DNA from: SIG607 sp036307305
GTDB taxonomy: Bacteria > Bacillota > Clostridia > Oscillospirales > Acutalibacteraceae
Length of the DNA stretch: 64,000 bases
Direction: 5' to 3'
NCBI GenBank assembly: GCA_036307305.1
Contig: JAXJXV010000002.1
Coordinates: 153,268 to 217,267 of the forward strand
Numbering within the stretch: position 1 is the stretch's first letter; each line of letters begins with the position of its first letter. Of this stretch, positions 24,687 through 34,003 are shown in pieces. The translations under genes and the position numbers were made by a program. Below the pieces are notes generated by a model. It was not told where the DNA came from, made no database searches, and worked only from the letters and a program-made list of their open reading frames with translations.

Positions 24687-24711
24687 AAGACCATAACAAT
24701 TTTAAAAGCTT

Positions 24712-24782
24712 TTTGCAACTGACGGATAAGCGGTTTACCGCGTGGAAGCATTAAGTATTTTGTATGTCGACCGTCTGGGCAG
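24712..24782 (+). promoter_or_regulatory. ZTP/ZMP riboswitch (pfl motif)
   Basis: The leader contains the pfl-motif landmarks in order: GCAACUGACGG, a GCGGU-UU-ACCGC hairpin, CGUGGAAGCA, a variable linker and CCGUCUGGGCA. The P1-type pairing GACGG with CCGUC is the covarying counterpart of the consensus GGCG/CGCC, and CUGGGCA is the conserved 3' core. These riboswitches sense the AICAR nucleotides ZMP/ZTP, which accumulate when 10-formyl-tetrahydrofolate is short. The genes downstream (purN, AICAR transformylase, fhs) make and use that cofactor, so regulation by ZTP fits well. Confidence 0.9.
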
Positions 24783-24812
24783 TTCCGCATTTTTACGGGA
24801 CTGCCTTGTTTT
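24778..24812 (+). terminator. Riboswitch-controlled terminator before purE
   Basis: GGCAGTTCCG pairs with CGGGACTGCC (10 bp, one G-U) around an 8-nt loop and is followed by TTGTTTT. The 5' arm uses the GGGCA of the riboswitch core, so ligand-bound aptamer and terminator exclude each other: an ON switch by transcription antitermination. Confidence 0.85.
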
Positions 24813-24838
24813 GTATAAAAGCAGATAGGAGAAAGCTT

Positions 24839-25330
24839 ATGAAAAAAGTCGGTATTCTTATGGGAAGCGACAGCGACCTTCCTGTTGTATCCAAGGCCAT
24901 GGATACTTTAAAGGAACTAGGCGTTCCCTTTGAGGTTCACGTTTATTCTGCACACCGCACTCCCGTACAGGTAAGAGAGTTTACAGAAAATGCAAGAGCC
25001 AACGGTTTCGGTGCCATTATATGCGCCGCAGGTAAAGCCGCACATCTTGCAGGTGCTGTTGCCGCCGCTACTACTTTGCCTGTTATTGGCATACCTGTTA
25101 AGTCTTCTACTCTTGACGGACTTGACGCCCTTTTGTCCACAGTACAGATGCCCGCAGGAATTCCCGTTGCTACCGTTGCTATTGACGGTGCTGCAAACGC
25201 CGCTCTTCTCGCCGCTCAGATTATCGCTGTTGGCGACAGTGAACTTTCACATAAGCTTGACAAGCAAAGAGCAGATGCAGCAGCAAAGGTACTCGAAAAG
25301 GACGAGGCTATAAGCAAACAGTATAATTAA
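24839..25330 (+). CDS. purE: N5-carboxyaminoimidazole ribonucleotide mutase
   Basis: PurE (163 residues) isomerises N5-CAIR to CAIR in purine synthesis. The N-terminus GILMGSDSDLPV, the loop SAHRTP at about 41-46, the AGKAAHLAGAVAA segment and the VQMPAGIPVATVAID motif are those of class I PurE. The ATG at 24839 has GGAG 8 nt upstream; a longer frame from 24764 would begin within the riboswitch and is rejected. First gene of an eight-gene operon. Neither purK nor purC lies nearby. Confidence 0.96.
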   Translation: MKKVGILMGSDSDLPVVSKAMDTLKELGVPFEVHVYSAHRTPVQVREFTENARANGFGAIICAAGKAAHLAGAVAAATTLPVIGIPVKSSTLDGLDALLSTVQMPAGIPVATVAIDGAANAALLAAQIIAVGDSELSHKLDKQRADAAAKVLEKDEAISKQYN

Positions 25331-25338
25331 ACGACCTT

Positions 25339-25359
25339 TCTCCGATTAACAGTCGGAGA
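25339..25359 (+). other. Hairpin between purE and purM
   Basis: A 7-bp stem (TCTCCGA / TCGGAGA) with a 7-nt loop and a weak T-rich tail within the 107-nt purE-purM gap. It may be an mRNA processing or weak attenuation site. Confidence 0.45.
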
Positions 25360-25437
25360 TTTCGTTGTTTTTAAAAGTATAAAAAATCAAACAAAATACC
25401 GCCGATTTTTAAGAAAACGGCAGAATGGAGTATAGTT

Positions 25438-26478
25438 ATGAATAACAGTTTCAGCGAAAGTTACAAGGCAGCAGGTGTTGATATCACAGCAGGTTATAAG
25501 TCTGTTGAGCTTATGAAAAAGCATATTAACCGCACAAAAAACGAAGGTTGTCTTGATGATGTAGGAGGTTTTGGCGGATGCTTCGGTCTTGACCTTACAG
25601 GAATCAGTGAGCCTGTTCTTGTCAGCGGTACCGACGGCGTTGGCACAAAAATCAAACTTGCAATGCTTCTTGATAAGCACGACACAATCGGCATTGACTG
25701 TGTTGCTATGTGCGCTAACGATATTATTTGTTGCGGTGCAAAGCCTCTTTTCTTCCTTGACTATATTGCTTGCGGCAAAAACTTCCCCGAAAAAATTGCT
25801 GATATAGTTGGCGGTGTGGCTGAAGGCTGTGTACAGGCAGGCTGCGCTCTTATCGGCGGCGAAACCGCAGAGCATCCTGGTCTTATGCCTGAAGACGACT
25901 ACGACCTTGCAGGATATTGCACAGGCGTTGTAGATAAATCAAAAATCCTTGACAAAAACTCCGTTAAAGAAGGCGACGTTATTATTGCTCTTGCTTCAAC
26001 AGGCGTACACTCAAACGGTTTTTCTCTGGTAAGACGCGTATTTGATATAGAAAACGCTGACCTTACTGCTCCTATTGAAGAGCTTGGCGGCAAAGGTCTT
26101 GGCGAAACCCTTTTAACACCTACCAAGATTTACGTTAAGAGTATGCTTTCTCTTATGAAAGAAATCAACGTTAAAACCGTATCCCACATTACAGGCGGCG
26201 GATTTTATGAGAATATTCCAAGAAGTCTTCCCGATGGCTTCGGCGCTAAGATTAAAAAGAGCGACGTTAAAATTCTCCCAATCTTCAAATACATAGAAAA
26301 GGTTGGAAATATCCCCGAAAGAGATATGTTCAACACCTTTAATATGGGCGTAGGTATGATTGCCGTTGTTAGCAAGGAAGATGCCGAAAAGGCAGTAGAA
26401 ATCCTTAAAGCTAACGGTGAGGACGCATACGTACTCGGAGAAATCGTTAAGAGCGAAAAAGAGGTAGAATTATGGTAA
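25438..26478 (+). CDS. purM: Phosphoribosylformylglycinamidine cyclo-ligase (AIR synthetase)
   Basis: PurM closes the imidazole ring of AIR using ATP. The 346-residue protein has the family motifs SYKAAGVDITAGYKSVELMK at the start, VSGTDGVGTKIKLA at about 61-74, MCANDIICCGAKPLFFLDY at 91-109, GGETAEHPG and STGVHSNGFSLVR. GGAG lies upstream of the ATG. Its stop codon overlaps the purN start by 7 nt, so the genes are coupled. Confidence 0.97.
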   Translation: MNNSFSESYKAAGVDITAGYKSVELMKKHINRTKNEGCLDDVGGFGGCFGLDLTGISEPVLVSGTDGVGTKIKLAMLLDKHDTIGIDCVAMCANDIICCGAKPLFFLDYIACGKNFPEKIADIVGGVAEGCVQAGCALIGGETAEHPGLMPEDDYDLAGYCTGVVDKSKILDKNSVKEGDVIIALASTGVHSNGFSLVRRVFDIENADLTAPIEELGGKGLGETLLTPTKIYVKSMLSLMKEINVKTVSHITGGGFYENIPRSLPDGFGAKIKKSDVKILPIFKYIEKVGNIPERDMFNTFNMGVGMIAVVSKEDAEKAVEILKANGEDAYVLGEIVKSEKEVELW

Positions 26479-27068
26479 AGGCCCGTATAGCTGTTCTTGT
26501 TTCGGGCGGCGGCACTAATTTACAGGCTCTTATCGACGCTCAAAAAAGCGGTATTATAAAAAGCGGTGAAATAACCCTCGTTATTTCAAACAAAAAAGAC
26601 GCTTATGCTCTTACCCGCGCTCAAAACGCAGGTATTGCTACCGCTGTTATTGAAAAAAAAGGTAACGAACATTTTGAAGAAGATATAATAAACGCGCTGG
26701 AGGAAAATAAAACCGATATTATCGTTCTTGCAGGTTTTATGTGTATTCTCAGCGAAAGCTTTACGTCAAAATACGAAAACCGTATTCTCAACGTTCACCC
26801 CTCCCTTATTCCGTCTTTTTGCGGCGAAGGCTTTTACGGACTCCGTGTTCACGAAGCGGCATTAAGCTACGGCGTAAAGGTTACGGGCGCTACCGTTCAT
26901 TTTGTTAACGAAATACCCGACGGCGGAAAAATCATTCTACAAAAAGCAGTAGAAATCGAGGATGGCGACACCCCCGAAATTTTACAGAAAAGAGTTATGG
27001 AACAGGCTGAATGGATTATTCTTCCAAAAGCCGTTGAGCTTGTCAGCAAAACCTATGCAAAGGAGTAA
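26472..27068 (+). CDS. purN: Phosphoribosylglycinamide formyltransferase
   Basis: PurN transfers a formyl group from 10-formyl-tetrahydrofolate to GAR. The 198-residue protein has VLVSGGGTNLQALIDA at the N-terminus, the FMCILS segment, catalytic NVHPSLIPSF (Asn-His at about 106-108) and the GATVHFVNEIPDGG motif with catalytic Asp. It overlaps purM by 7 nt and depends on the folate cofactor supplied by the fhs gene at the end of the operon. Confidence 0.96.
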   Translation: MVKARIAVLVSGGGTNLQALIDAQKSGIIKSGEITLVISNKKDAYALTRAQNAGIATAVIEKKGNEHFEEDIINALEENKTDIIVLAGFMCILSESFTSKYENRILNVHPSLIPSFCGEGFYGLRVHEAALSYGVKVTGATVHFVNEIPDGGKIILQKAVEIEDGDTPEILQKRVMEQAEWIILPKAVELVSKTYAKE

Positions 27069-27073
27069 AAACT

Positions 27074-27805
27074 ATGAGCAACATTTTTAACTTAGAAGAA
27101 TTACTTAAAAACAATTCCTACCCCGGCAGAGGTATCGTCATCGGTAAATCTGCTGATTCCAAAAGTGCACTTATTGCTTATTTCATTATGGGCAGAAGTG
27201 AAAACAGTCGTAACCGTATTTTCGAGGAGTTCGAAAACGGTATGCGCACAAAAGCTTTTGACGAGAGTAAGCTTATTGACCCAAGCCTTATAATTTATAA
27301 CCCTTATCTTGCCTACGGTGATATTGATATCATTACAAACGGCGACCAGACAAACACCATATACGACTTTGTTGTTAACGATGCAAGTGACCCATTTGCA
27401 TTTGAAACTGCTCTTAATACAAGAGAATTTGAGCCTGATGCTCCTAATTTCACTCCAAGAATTTCAGGTATCTGCTATTATGATTTTGATAATGCCGACT
27501 TTACCTATAAGATGTCAATTCTTAAAAGCGCTGACGGTAATCCTGAGGTTTGTCAGAGATACGCTTATTCCTATTCTCCCCTTTCTGCAAAGGGACACTT
27601 CATTCACACCTACAAGTGTGACGGCAACCCTATCCCCTCTTTCTACGGTGAGCCTGAAGCAGTTGTGCTTCCCAATACCGCAAAGGAACTTGCAGATATG
27701 ATATGGTCAAGCCTCAACGAAGATAATAAGGTATCCCTTTTCGTTCGTCAGGTTTCTCTTGAAAACGGCGAAGCAACCAACATCATAATTAATAAAAACA
27801 AATAA
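27074..27805 (+). CDS. purO: IMP cyclohydrolase, PurO-like
   Basis: The 243-residue protein resembles the stand-alone IMP cyclohydrolase first described in archaea (PurO; Ntn-hydrolase-like fold) and also found in some Clostridia: NNSYPGRGIVIGKS near the N-terminus, AYFIMGRSENSRNR at about 38-51, and GDQTNTIYD, TPRISGI and FYGEP further on. It closes FAICAR to IMP, the last step of purine synthesis. It sits directly before the stand-alone AICAR transformylase, and together they replace bifunctional PurH. Assignment rests on these motifs and on context. Confidence 0.85.
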   Translation: MSNIFNLEELLKNNSYPGRGIVIGKSADSKSALIAYFIMGRSENSRNRIFEEFENGMRTKAFDESKLIDPSLIIYNPYLAYGDIDIITNGDQTNTIYDFVVNDASDPFAFETALNTREFEPDAPNFTPRISGICYYDFDNADFTYKMSILKSADGNPEVCQRYAYSYSPLSAKGHFIHTYKCDGNPIPSFYGEPEAVVLPNTAKELADMIWSSLNEDNKVSLFVRQVSLENGEATNIIINKNK

Positions 27806-27818
27806 TCGGAGGCATATT

Positions 27819-29003
27819 ATGAAAGAATTTGAACTCAAATACGGCTGTAACCCTAATCAGAAGCCTGCTAAAATCTTTATGCATGACGGCAGTGAGCTTC
27901 CTATTGAAATATTAAACGGCAGACCCGGCTATATCAACTTCCTTGATGCATTCAATTCCTGGCAGCTTGTAAAAGAGCTTAAAGAAGCTCTCGGTATGCC
28001 TGCCGTTACTTCCTTCAAGCACGTCAGCCCTACCTCTGCGGCTATCGGTCTTCCCCTTTCCGATAAGCTTAAGAAGGCTTGTTTCGTAGACGATATCGAA
28101 GGTCTTGACGACTCTGCCCTTGCCTGTGCTTATGCAAGAGCAAGAGGTACTGACAGAATGTGTTCCTTTGGCGACTGGGTAGCGCTGAGCGACGTTTGTG
28201 ACGTTACCACCGCTCTTATGATTAAGAGAGAGGTTAGCGACGGCGTTATTGCCCCCGGTTACGAGCCTGAAGCACTCGAAATCCTTAAATCCAAAAGAAA
28301 GGGTACTTATAACATTGTAAAAATCGACCCTGATTTCGTTCCTGCTCCTGTTGAACACAAACAGGTTTACGGTATTACCTTTGAACAGGGCAGAAATGAA
28401 TTCAAGATTAACAAAGAGCTTCTTTCCAATATCGTAACCGACAAAAAGGATATGCCTGAGAGTGCTATCCGTGACCTTATAATCTCTCTTATCACCCTTA
28501 AATACACCCAGTCCAATTCCGTTTGCTTTGCCGTAGACGGACAGGCTATCGGTGTAGGCGCAGGTCAGCAGTCCCGTGTTCACTGTACACGTCTTGCAGG
28601 CGGTAAGGCTGATACCTGGTTCTTGCGTCAGCACGATAAGGTATTAAATCTTCCTTTCAAGGATACCCTTGGCAGACCTGACAGAGATAACGTTATCGAC
28701 GGATACATTAATCAGAACGAAGAAGACGTTTGCGCAGACGGCAACTGGCAGAAATACTTTACCGTTCAGCCTGAGCGTTTCACTATGGAAGAACAAAGAG
28801 CTTATCTTGATACCATAAGCGGTGTTGCGCTTGGCAGTGATGCCTTCTTCCCATTTGACGATAATATTGAACGCGCTAAGAAAAGCGGTGTTTCCTATAT
28901 TGCAGAACCAGGCGGCTCAATAAGAGACGACGTCGTTATTGACTGCTGTAACAAATACGGCATTTCAATGGCATTTACAGGAATGAGACTTTTCCACCAC
29001 TAA
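27819..29003 (+). CDS. purH: AICAR transformylase (stand-alone, PurH-type catalytic domain)
   Basis: This protein (394 residues) corresponds to the C-terminal transformylase half of PurH. It starts directly with the domain (LKYGCNPNQKPAKIF) and lacks the N-terminal IMP cyclohydrolase domain. The catalytic Lys-His pair is in TSFKHVSPTSAAIG at about 65-78; further motifs are CSFGDWVALSD, KYTQSNSVCFA, IGVGAGQQSRVHCT and SDAFFPFDDNI. It formylates AICAR with 10-formyl-tetrahydrofolate. The bifunctional gene is normally about 510-530 residues, so the two activities are split here with the upstream PurO-like protein. Confidence 0.93.
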   Translation: MKEFELKYGCNPNQKPAKIFMHDGSELPIEILNGRPGYINFLDAFNSWQLVKELKEALGMPAVTSFKHVSPTSAAIGLPLSDKLKKACFVDDIEGLDDSALACAYARARGTDRMCSFGDWVALSDVCDVTTALMIKREVSDGVIAPGYEPEALEILKSKRKGTYNIVKIDPDFVPAPVEHKQVYGITFEQGRNEFKINKELLSNIVTDKKDMPESAIRDLIISLITLKYTQSNSVCFAVDGQAIGVGAGQQSRVHCTRLAGGKADTWFLRQHDKVLNLPFKDTLGRPDRDNVIDGYINQNEEDVCADGNWQKYFTVQPERFTMEEQRAYLDTISGVALGSDAFFPFDDNIERAKKSGVSYIAEPGGSIRDDVVIDCCNKYGISMAFTGMRLFHH

Positions 29004-29019
29004 TTTAAAGGAGAAAATT

Positions 29020-30282
29020 ATGAAAGTAGCTGTTATAGGTAGCGGCGGAAGAGAGCATACAATAATCAAAAAGCTTAGCGAAAGCAAGGAAATCACACAG
29101 CTTTACGCTATCCCCGGAAACGGCGGTATGAGTGAGGCCACTCTCGTTCCCATTCCCGTTACAGATATTGAAAAAATATGCGAATTTGCAAAAAATGAAA
29201 AAATCGACTATGTTGTAGTTGCACCCGACGACCCGTTGGTTGCAGGTATGGTGGATGCTTTAAACAAAGTAGGTATCGACTGCTTCGGTCCCGAAGAAAA
29301 AGCCGCCATTATCGAAGGCAGTAAGGTATTTTCTAAAGACCTTATGAAAAAATACGGAATACCAACTGCCGCTTACGGTGTATACGGTGATATGGAAAAG
29401 GCTCTTGAATACGTCAAGACCGCTCCCCTGCCCACCGTTATAAAGGCTGACGGACTGGCTCTCGGCAAAGGCGTAATTATTGCCGAAACAAGAGAGGATG
29501 CCGTAAATGCCGTTCACTCAATTATGGAAGACAAAATCTTCGGTGCTTCGGGCAACAATATAGTTATTGAAGAATTCTTAACGGGTCCCGAGGTTTCGGT
29601 TCTTGCATTCACCGACGGAAAAACGATTATTCCTATGGTATCTGCTATGGACCATAAACGCGCAAAGGATGGCGACAAGGGTCTTAACACAGGCGGTATG
29701 GGAACGGTTGCTCCTAATCCCTACTATACCGAAGACGTAGCTAAAATATGTATGGACGAAATTTTTATACCTACAATTCGCGCTATGGAAAAAGAAGGCA
29801 GAACCTTTAAGGGTTGTTTGTTCTTCGGTCTTATGATTACCGAAAACGGACCAAAGGTAATTGAATATAACTGCCGTTTCGGTGACCCCGAAACTCAGGT
29901 TGTGCTTCCTCTTCTTGAAAGCGACCTGTTCACCGTTATGAAAGCTTGTACCAACGGTACGTTAGATAAGTGTCAGGTTAAATTCAAGGACGAAGCTGCT
30001 TGTTGTGTTGTTATGGCAAGTAACGGATACCCTGAAAAATATCAGAGTGGATATCCTATTACCGTTGACAGTGATATTGAAGCCACCGTTATTTACGCAG
30101 GTGCAAAGAAGGACGGCGAAAGCATCCTCTCAGCTGGTGGCAGAGTGCTTGGTGTTACTGCCGTTGCTTCCGACCTTAAAGCTGCTATTGAAAAGGCTTA
30201 TGAGGAAACGAAAAAGGTTCACTTTGAAAATGCCTACAAACGAAACGACATTGGTGCAAAAGCACTTAAAGCATTAAATTAA
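29020..30282 (+). CDS. purD: Phosphoribosylamine-glycine ligase (GAR synthetase)
   Basis: PurD ligates glycine to phosphoribosylamine with ATP. The 420-residue ATP-grasp protein shows VIGSGGREHTII at the N-terminus, VVVAPDDPLVAGMVD, the ATP-grasp loop VIKADGLALGKGVIIAET at about 140-157, MDHKRAKDGDKGLNTGGMG and YNCRFGDPETQVVLP at about 288-302. Length and motifs are standard. GGAG precedes the ATG. Confidence 0.97.
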   Translation: MKVAVIGSGGREHTIIKKLSESKEITQLYAIPGNGGMSEATLVPIPVTDIEKICEFAKNEKIDYVVVAPDDPLVAGMVDALNKVGIDCFGPEEKAAIIEGSKVFSKDLMKKYGIPTAAYGVYGDMEKALEYVKTAPLPTVIKADGLALGKGVIIAETREDAVNAVHSIMEDKIFGASGNNIVIEEFLTGPEVSVLAFTDGKTIIPMVSAMDHKRAKDGDKGLNTGGMGTVAPNPYYTEDVAKICMDEIFIPTIRAMEKEGRTFKGCLFFGLMITENGPKVIEYNCRFGDPETQVVLPLLESDLFTVMKACTNGTLDKCQVKFKDEAACCVVMASNGYPEKYQSGYPITVDSDIEATVIYAGAKKDGESILSAGGRVLGVTAVASDLKAAIEKAYEETKKVHFENAYKRNDIGAKALKALN

Positions 30283-30298
30283 TTAGGATGGTTTGATT

Positions 30299-33200
30299 AT
30301 GGTTTACCGTATTTATGTAGAAAAAAAGAAAGGTCTTGCAGGTGAAGCCGATTCCCTTTTGGGCGATATCCGTTCTTTCCTTGGTATCAAGACTGTTAAC
30401 AGCGTTAGAGTTATCAATCGCTATGATGTGGAAAACATTGAGGAAGAGCTTTTTAAACAGTGCATCAACACCGTTTTCTCTGAGCCTCAGCTCGATGATA
30501 CTTTTGACCAGTTGGCTTATGATAAGGATGCATTTGTTTTTGCTGTAGAATACCTCCCGGGTCAGTTTGACCAGAGAGCCGATTCTGCTGCTCAGTGTAT
30601 TCAGATTATATCTAAAGCCGACCGTCCTGACGTACGTACCGCAAAGGTTTATATTATTGAAGGCAGTCTTAGCGACGAAGAAAAAAATGCTATCAAGAAG
30701 CATCTTATTAACCCTGTTGAGAGCAGAGAGGCTTCCCTTACTGCTGTAGCAACACTTAAGAGAGAATACGACATTCCCACAACTGTTGTTACCCTTGACG
30801 GCTTTAACGCTCTTGACGAAAACGGTCTTATGGAATTCCTTAAAAAGCACGGTCTTGCTATGGACCTTGATGACCTTAAATTCTGTCAGAGCTACTTTAG
30901 AAGCGAGGACAGAGACCCTACCATCACCGAAATCAAGATGATAGATACATACTGGTCTGACCACTGCCGTCACACCACCTTCCTCACAACTATTGACAGT
31001 GTAAAATTTGAGGATGAGCTTTTGCAGAAGGCTTATGACGAATATATTGAAGTAAGAAAAGAGCTTAACAGAACAAAGCCGATTAATCTTATGGATATCG
31101 GCACAATTGCCGCTAAATATCTCAAAAAGCAGGGTAAGCTTGACCGCCTTGACGAGTCTGAGGAAATCAACGCTTGTACCGTTAAGATTGACGTTACCAT
31201 TGACGGCAAAAAAGAGCCTTGGCTTCTTCTCTTTAAAAACGAAACTCATAATCATCCTACCGAAATTGAGCCTTTCGGCGGCGCCGCTACCTGTATAGGC
31301 GGTGCAATCAGAGACCCTCTTTCAGGCAGAAGCTACGTATACGCCGCTATGCGTGTTACAGGCGCTGGCAATCCTCTTGCAAGTCGTAAAGACACTATGG
31401 AAGGTAAGCTTCCTCAGAGAAAAATCGTTACCACTGCCGCTGCAGGCTACAGCTCCTACGGTAACCAAATTGGTCTTGCAACCGGTCAGGTTGATGAAAT
31501 CTACCACGACGGCTATACTGCAAAGCGTATGGAAATCGGCGCTGTTGTAGGCGCTGCCCCCGAAGAAAACGTAAGACGTGAAGTTCCAAACGACGGCGAC
31601 ATTATTATTCTTCTAGGCGGAAGAACAGGCCGTGACGGTTGCGGCGGTGCTACAGGCTCTTCAAAATCTCACACCGTTGAATCTCTTGAGAGCTGCGGTG
31701 CTGAGGTACAGAAGGGTAATGCACCGGAAGAAAGAAAATTACAGCGTCTTTTCAGAAGAAAGGATGCAACCCGTCTTATCAAGCGTTGTAACGACTTCGG
31801 TGCAGGCGGTGTTTCCGTTGCTATCGGTGAACTTGCTGACGGTATTGAAATAAATCTTAACGCCGTTCCTAAAAAATACGACGGTCTTGACGGAACTGAA
31901 CTTGCTATCAGTGAGTCTCAGGAAAGAATGGCTGTTGTAGTTGAAAAAGAAAACGTTGATAAATTTATTGCTCTTGCAAATGAAGAAAACCTTGAGGCTA
32001 CCGTCGTTGCTACAGTAAAAGCTGAGCCAAGACTCGTTATGTACTGGAACGGTAAGGATATCGTTAATATCAGCAGAGAATTCCTTAACTCCAACGGTGC
32101 TGAAAAGCATATTGATATTGCTCCTGCTAAAATTGAAAATTTCGATAAAGAAATTACAGGCAGCTTTAAAGAAAATTACGAAAAAATTGCAACAGACCTT
32201 AATATATGTTCTAAACGCGGTCTTAGTGAGCGTTTTGACTCTACCATCGGCGCCAACACGGTGCTTATGCCTTTCGGCGGAAAATATCAGCAGACACCTA
32301 TTCAGGCTATGGTACACAAGGTTTCCGTTGAGAAACAGCATACCGACACCTGTTCTCTTATGGCCTGGGGCTACAACCCATTCATAACCGAGAAGAGTCC
32401 CTATCACGGCGCATATATGGCGGTGGTTGAATCCGTTTGTAAGCTTATTGCTACAGGCGCTTCCTTTAATGAAGTTTATCTTACCTTCCAGGAATATTTC
32501 GAGCGTCCCTCTAAGGATGCTAAGCGTTGGGGTAAGCCTCTCGCCGCATTGCTTGGCGCATTCAAGGCGCAGAAAGAGCTTGGCATTGCCGCCATCGGCG
32601 GTAAGGACTCAATGAGCGGTACCTTTGAGCATATTGACGTTCCCCCTACCCTCGTTTCATTTGCAGTAACCACCGAGCCTGTTTCTAACATCGTTTCTCC
32701 TGAATTCAAAAAGGCAGGAAGCAAGGTTGTACTTCTCACCTGTGATTTTGATGAAAACGGACTTCCTGTTACCGATTCACTTATTAAGCTTTTCGCTACG
32801 GTTCACAGCCTTGTTCAAGACGGTAAGGCAAAAGCCATTTACACCCCCACTATAGGCGGTATTGCCGAAGCTGTTATGAAAATGGCTATTGGTAACAAGA
32901 TTGGCTTTAAGTACGCTGACGATATGACGGTTGACGATATCTTTAGTTATAACTACGCTTCATTTATCGTTGAGCTAAGCGATGATACCCAAATCGGCAA
33001 AACTATTGGTTATACTACCAAGGAAGCTAAGCTTGTTCTCGGCAGTGAAGAAATTGACCTTAACACTCTTCAGAACAGCTACGAAGAGGTACTTGAAAAG
33101 GTTTATCCCTGTAACATTGACCATAAAACAGCTAATCCCGACAAATTCTCATTCTCTGTAAGTGAGTATAAGAAGCCTAAGTTCACCGTTGCTAAACCTA

Positions 33201-33991
33201 AGGTACTTATTCCTGTATTCCCAGGTACTAACTGCGAATACGATACTGCTAAGTCGCTTCTCACCGCAGGGGCAGAGCCTGAAATCTTCGTTATCAACAA
33301 CCTTTCTGCTCAGAGTGTGGCAGAGTCCGTTGATACCTTTGCAAAGAAGATGAAGGACGCTCAGATAGTATTCATCCCAGGCGGTTTCTCAGGTGGTGAC
33401 GAGCCTGACGGTTCAGGTAAATTCATTACTGCATTCTTCAGAAATCCTGCTATTAAAGAACAGGTAAACGAGCTTCTTAAAAACCGCGACGGTCTTATGG
33501 CAGGTATCTGTAACGGCTTCCAGGCTCTCATAAAGCTCGGTCTTGTTCCCTTTGGAGAGATTATTGACACCGATGAAACCTGTCCTACACTTACCTACAA
33601 CACTATAGGCAGACATCAGTCCCGTCTTGTTCAGACAAGAATTGCTTCCAATAAGTCTCCTTGGCTTATGGAAACCAAGGTTGACGATATCTACACCGTT
33701 GCAATTTCTCATGGTGAGGGACGTTTCCTTGTAAGTGACGAACTTGCGGCTAAACTTGCCGCAAACGGTCAGATTGCTACTCAGTACGTTGACCTTAGCG
33801 GTAACCCAACCAGTGATATCCGCTTTAATCCCAACAATTCCTGCTTTGCTATTGAGGGTATTACAAGTCCTGACGGCAGAGTTATCGGTAAGATGGGACA
33901 CAGCGAAAGAATCGGCGACGGACTTTATAAAAACGTTGACGGAAAATACGATATGGGTATGTTCCGCAGCGCTGTCAAATACTTTAAATAA
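30299..33991 (+). CDS. purL: Phosphoribosylformylglycinamidine synthase, single-chain type
   Basis: The 1230-residue protein is the large single-chain FGAM synthase, in which the synthase and glutaminase (PurQ) parts are fused. It has SDHCRHTTF at about 222-230, NETHNHPTEIEPFGGAATCIGG at about 312-333 (listed only to mark the ATP region), GGKDSMSG, and a C-terminal class I glutaminase with GICNGFQALIKLG (nucleophile Cys) and a SHGEGRF motif. It replaces separate PurS, PurQ and PurL. The ATG at 30299 is preferred over an upstream TTG because AGGATGG is correctly spaced. Highest codon bias of the operon. Confidence 0.97.
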   Translation: MVYRIYVEKKKGLAGEADSLLGDIRSFLGIKTVNSVRVINRYDVENIEEELFKQCINTVFSEPQLDDTFDQLAYDKDAFVFAVEYLPGQFDQRADSAAQCIQIISKADRPDVRTAKVYIIEGSLSDEEKNAIKKHLINPVESREASLTAVATLKREYDIPTTVVTLDGFNALDENGLMEFLKKHGLAMDLDDLKFCQSYFRSEDRDPTITEIKMIDTYWSDHCRHTTFLTTIDSVKFEDELLQKAYDEYIEVRKELNRTKPINLMDIGTIAAKYLKKQGKLDRLDESEEINACTVKIDVTIDGKKEPWLLLFKNETHNHPTEIEPFGGAATCIGGAIRDPLSGRSYVYAAMRVTGAGNPLASRKDTMEGKLPQRKIVTTAAAGYSSYGNQIGLATGQVDEIYHDGYTAKRMEIGAVVGAAPEENVRREVPNDGDIIILLGGRTGRDGCGGATGSSKSHTVESLESCGAEVQKGNAPEERKLQRLFRRKDATRLIKRCNDFGAGGVSVAIGELADGIEINLNAVPKKYDGLDGTELAISESQERMAVVVEKENVDKFIALANEENLEATVVATVKAEPRLVMYWNGKDIVNISREFLNSNGAEKHIDIAPAKIENFDKEITGSFKENYEKIATDLNICSKRGLSERFDSTIGANTVLMPFGGKYQQTPIQAMVHKVSVEKQHTDTCSLMAWGYNPFITEKSPYHGAYMAVVESVCKLIATGASFNEVYLTFQEYFERPSKDAKRWGKPLAALLGAFKAQKELGIAAIGGKDSMSGTFEHIDVPPTLVSFAVTTEPVSNIVSPEFKKAGSKVVLLTCDFDENGLPVTDSLIKLFATVHSLVQDGKAKAIYTPTIGGIAEAVMKMAIGNKIGFKYADDMTVDDIFSYNYASFIVELSDDTQIGKTIGYTTKEAKLVLGSEEIDLNTLQNSYEEVLEKVYPCNIDHKTANPDKFSFSVSEYKKPKFTVAKPKVLIPVFPGTNCEYDTAKSLLTAGAEPEIFVINNLSAQSVAESVDTFAKKMKDAQIVFIPGGFSGGDEPDGSGKFITAFFRNPAIKEQVNELLKNRDGLMAGICNGFQALIKLGLVPFGEIIDTDETCPTLTYNTIGRHQSRLVQTRIASNKSPWLMETKVDDIYTVAISHGEGRFLVSDELAAKLAANGQIATQYVDLSGNPTSDIRFNPNNSCFAIEGITSPDGRVIGKMGHSERIGDGLYKNVDGKYDMGMFRSAVKYFK

Positions 33992-34003
33992 GAGGTGTGC
34001 TTT

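Noticed and set aside
24764..24838. N-terminal extension of purE
   Set aside because: It would start inside the ZTP riboswitch and run through the terminator; the ATG at 24839 has GGAG and the family N-terminus.
27912..28634. 240-residue open frame on the minus strand opposite the AICAR transformylase gene
   Set aside because: The opposite strand encodes the conserved enzyme; the frame has no recognisable domain or start signal.
30266..31255. 329-residue open frame on the minus strand opposite purD/purL
   Set aside because: It is antisense to strongly conserved purL sequence, has no family motifs and no ribosome binding site; its length reflects the biased codon use of purL.
31739..32407. 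222-residue open frame on the minus strand within purL
   Set aside because: It is another antisense frame caused by codon bias in purL.
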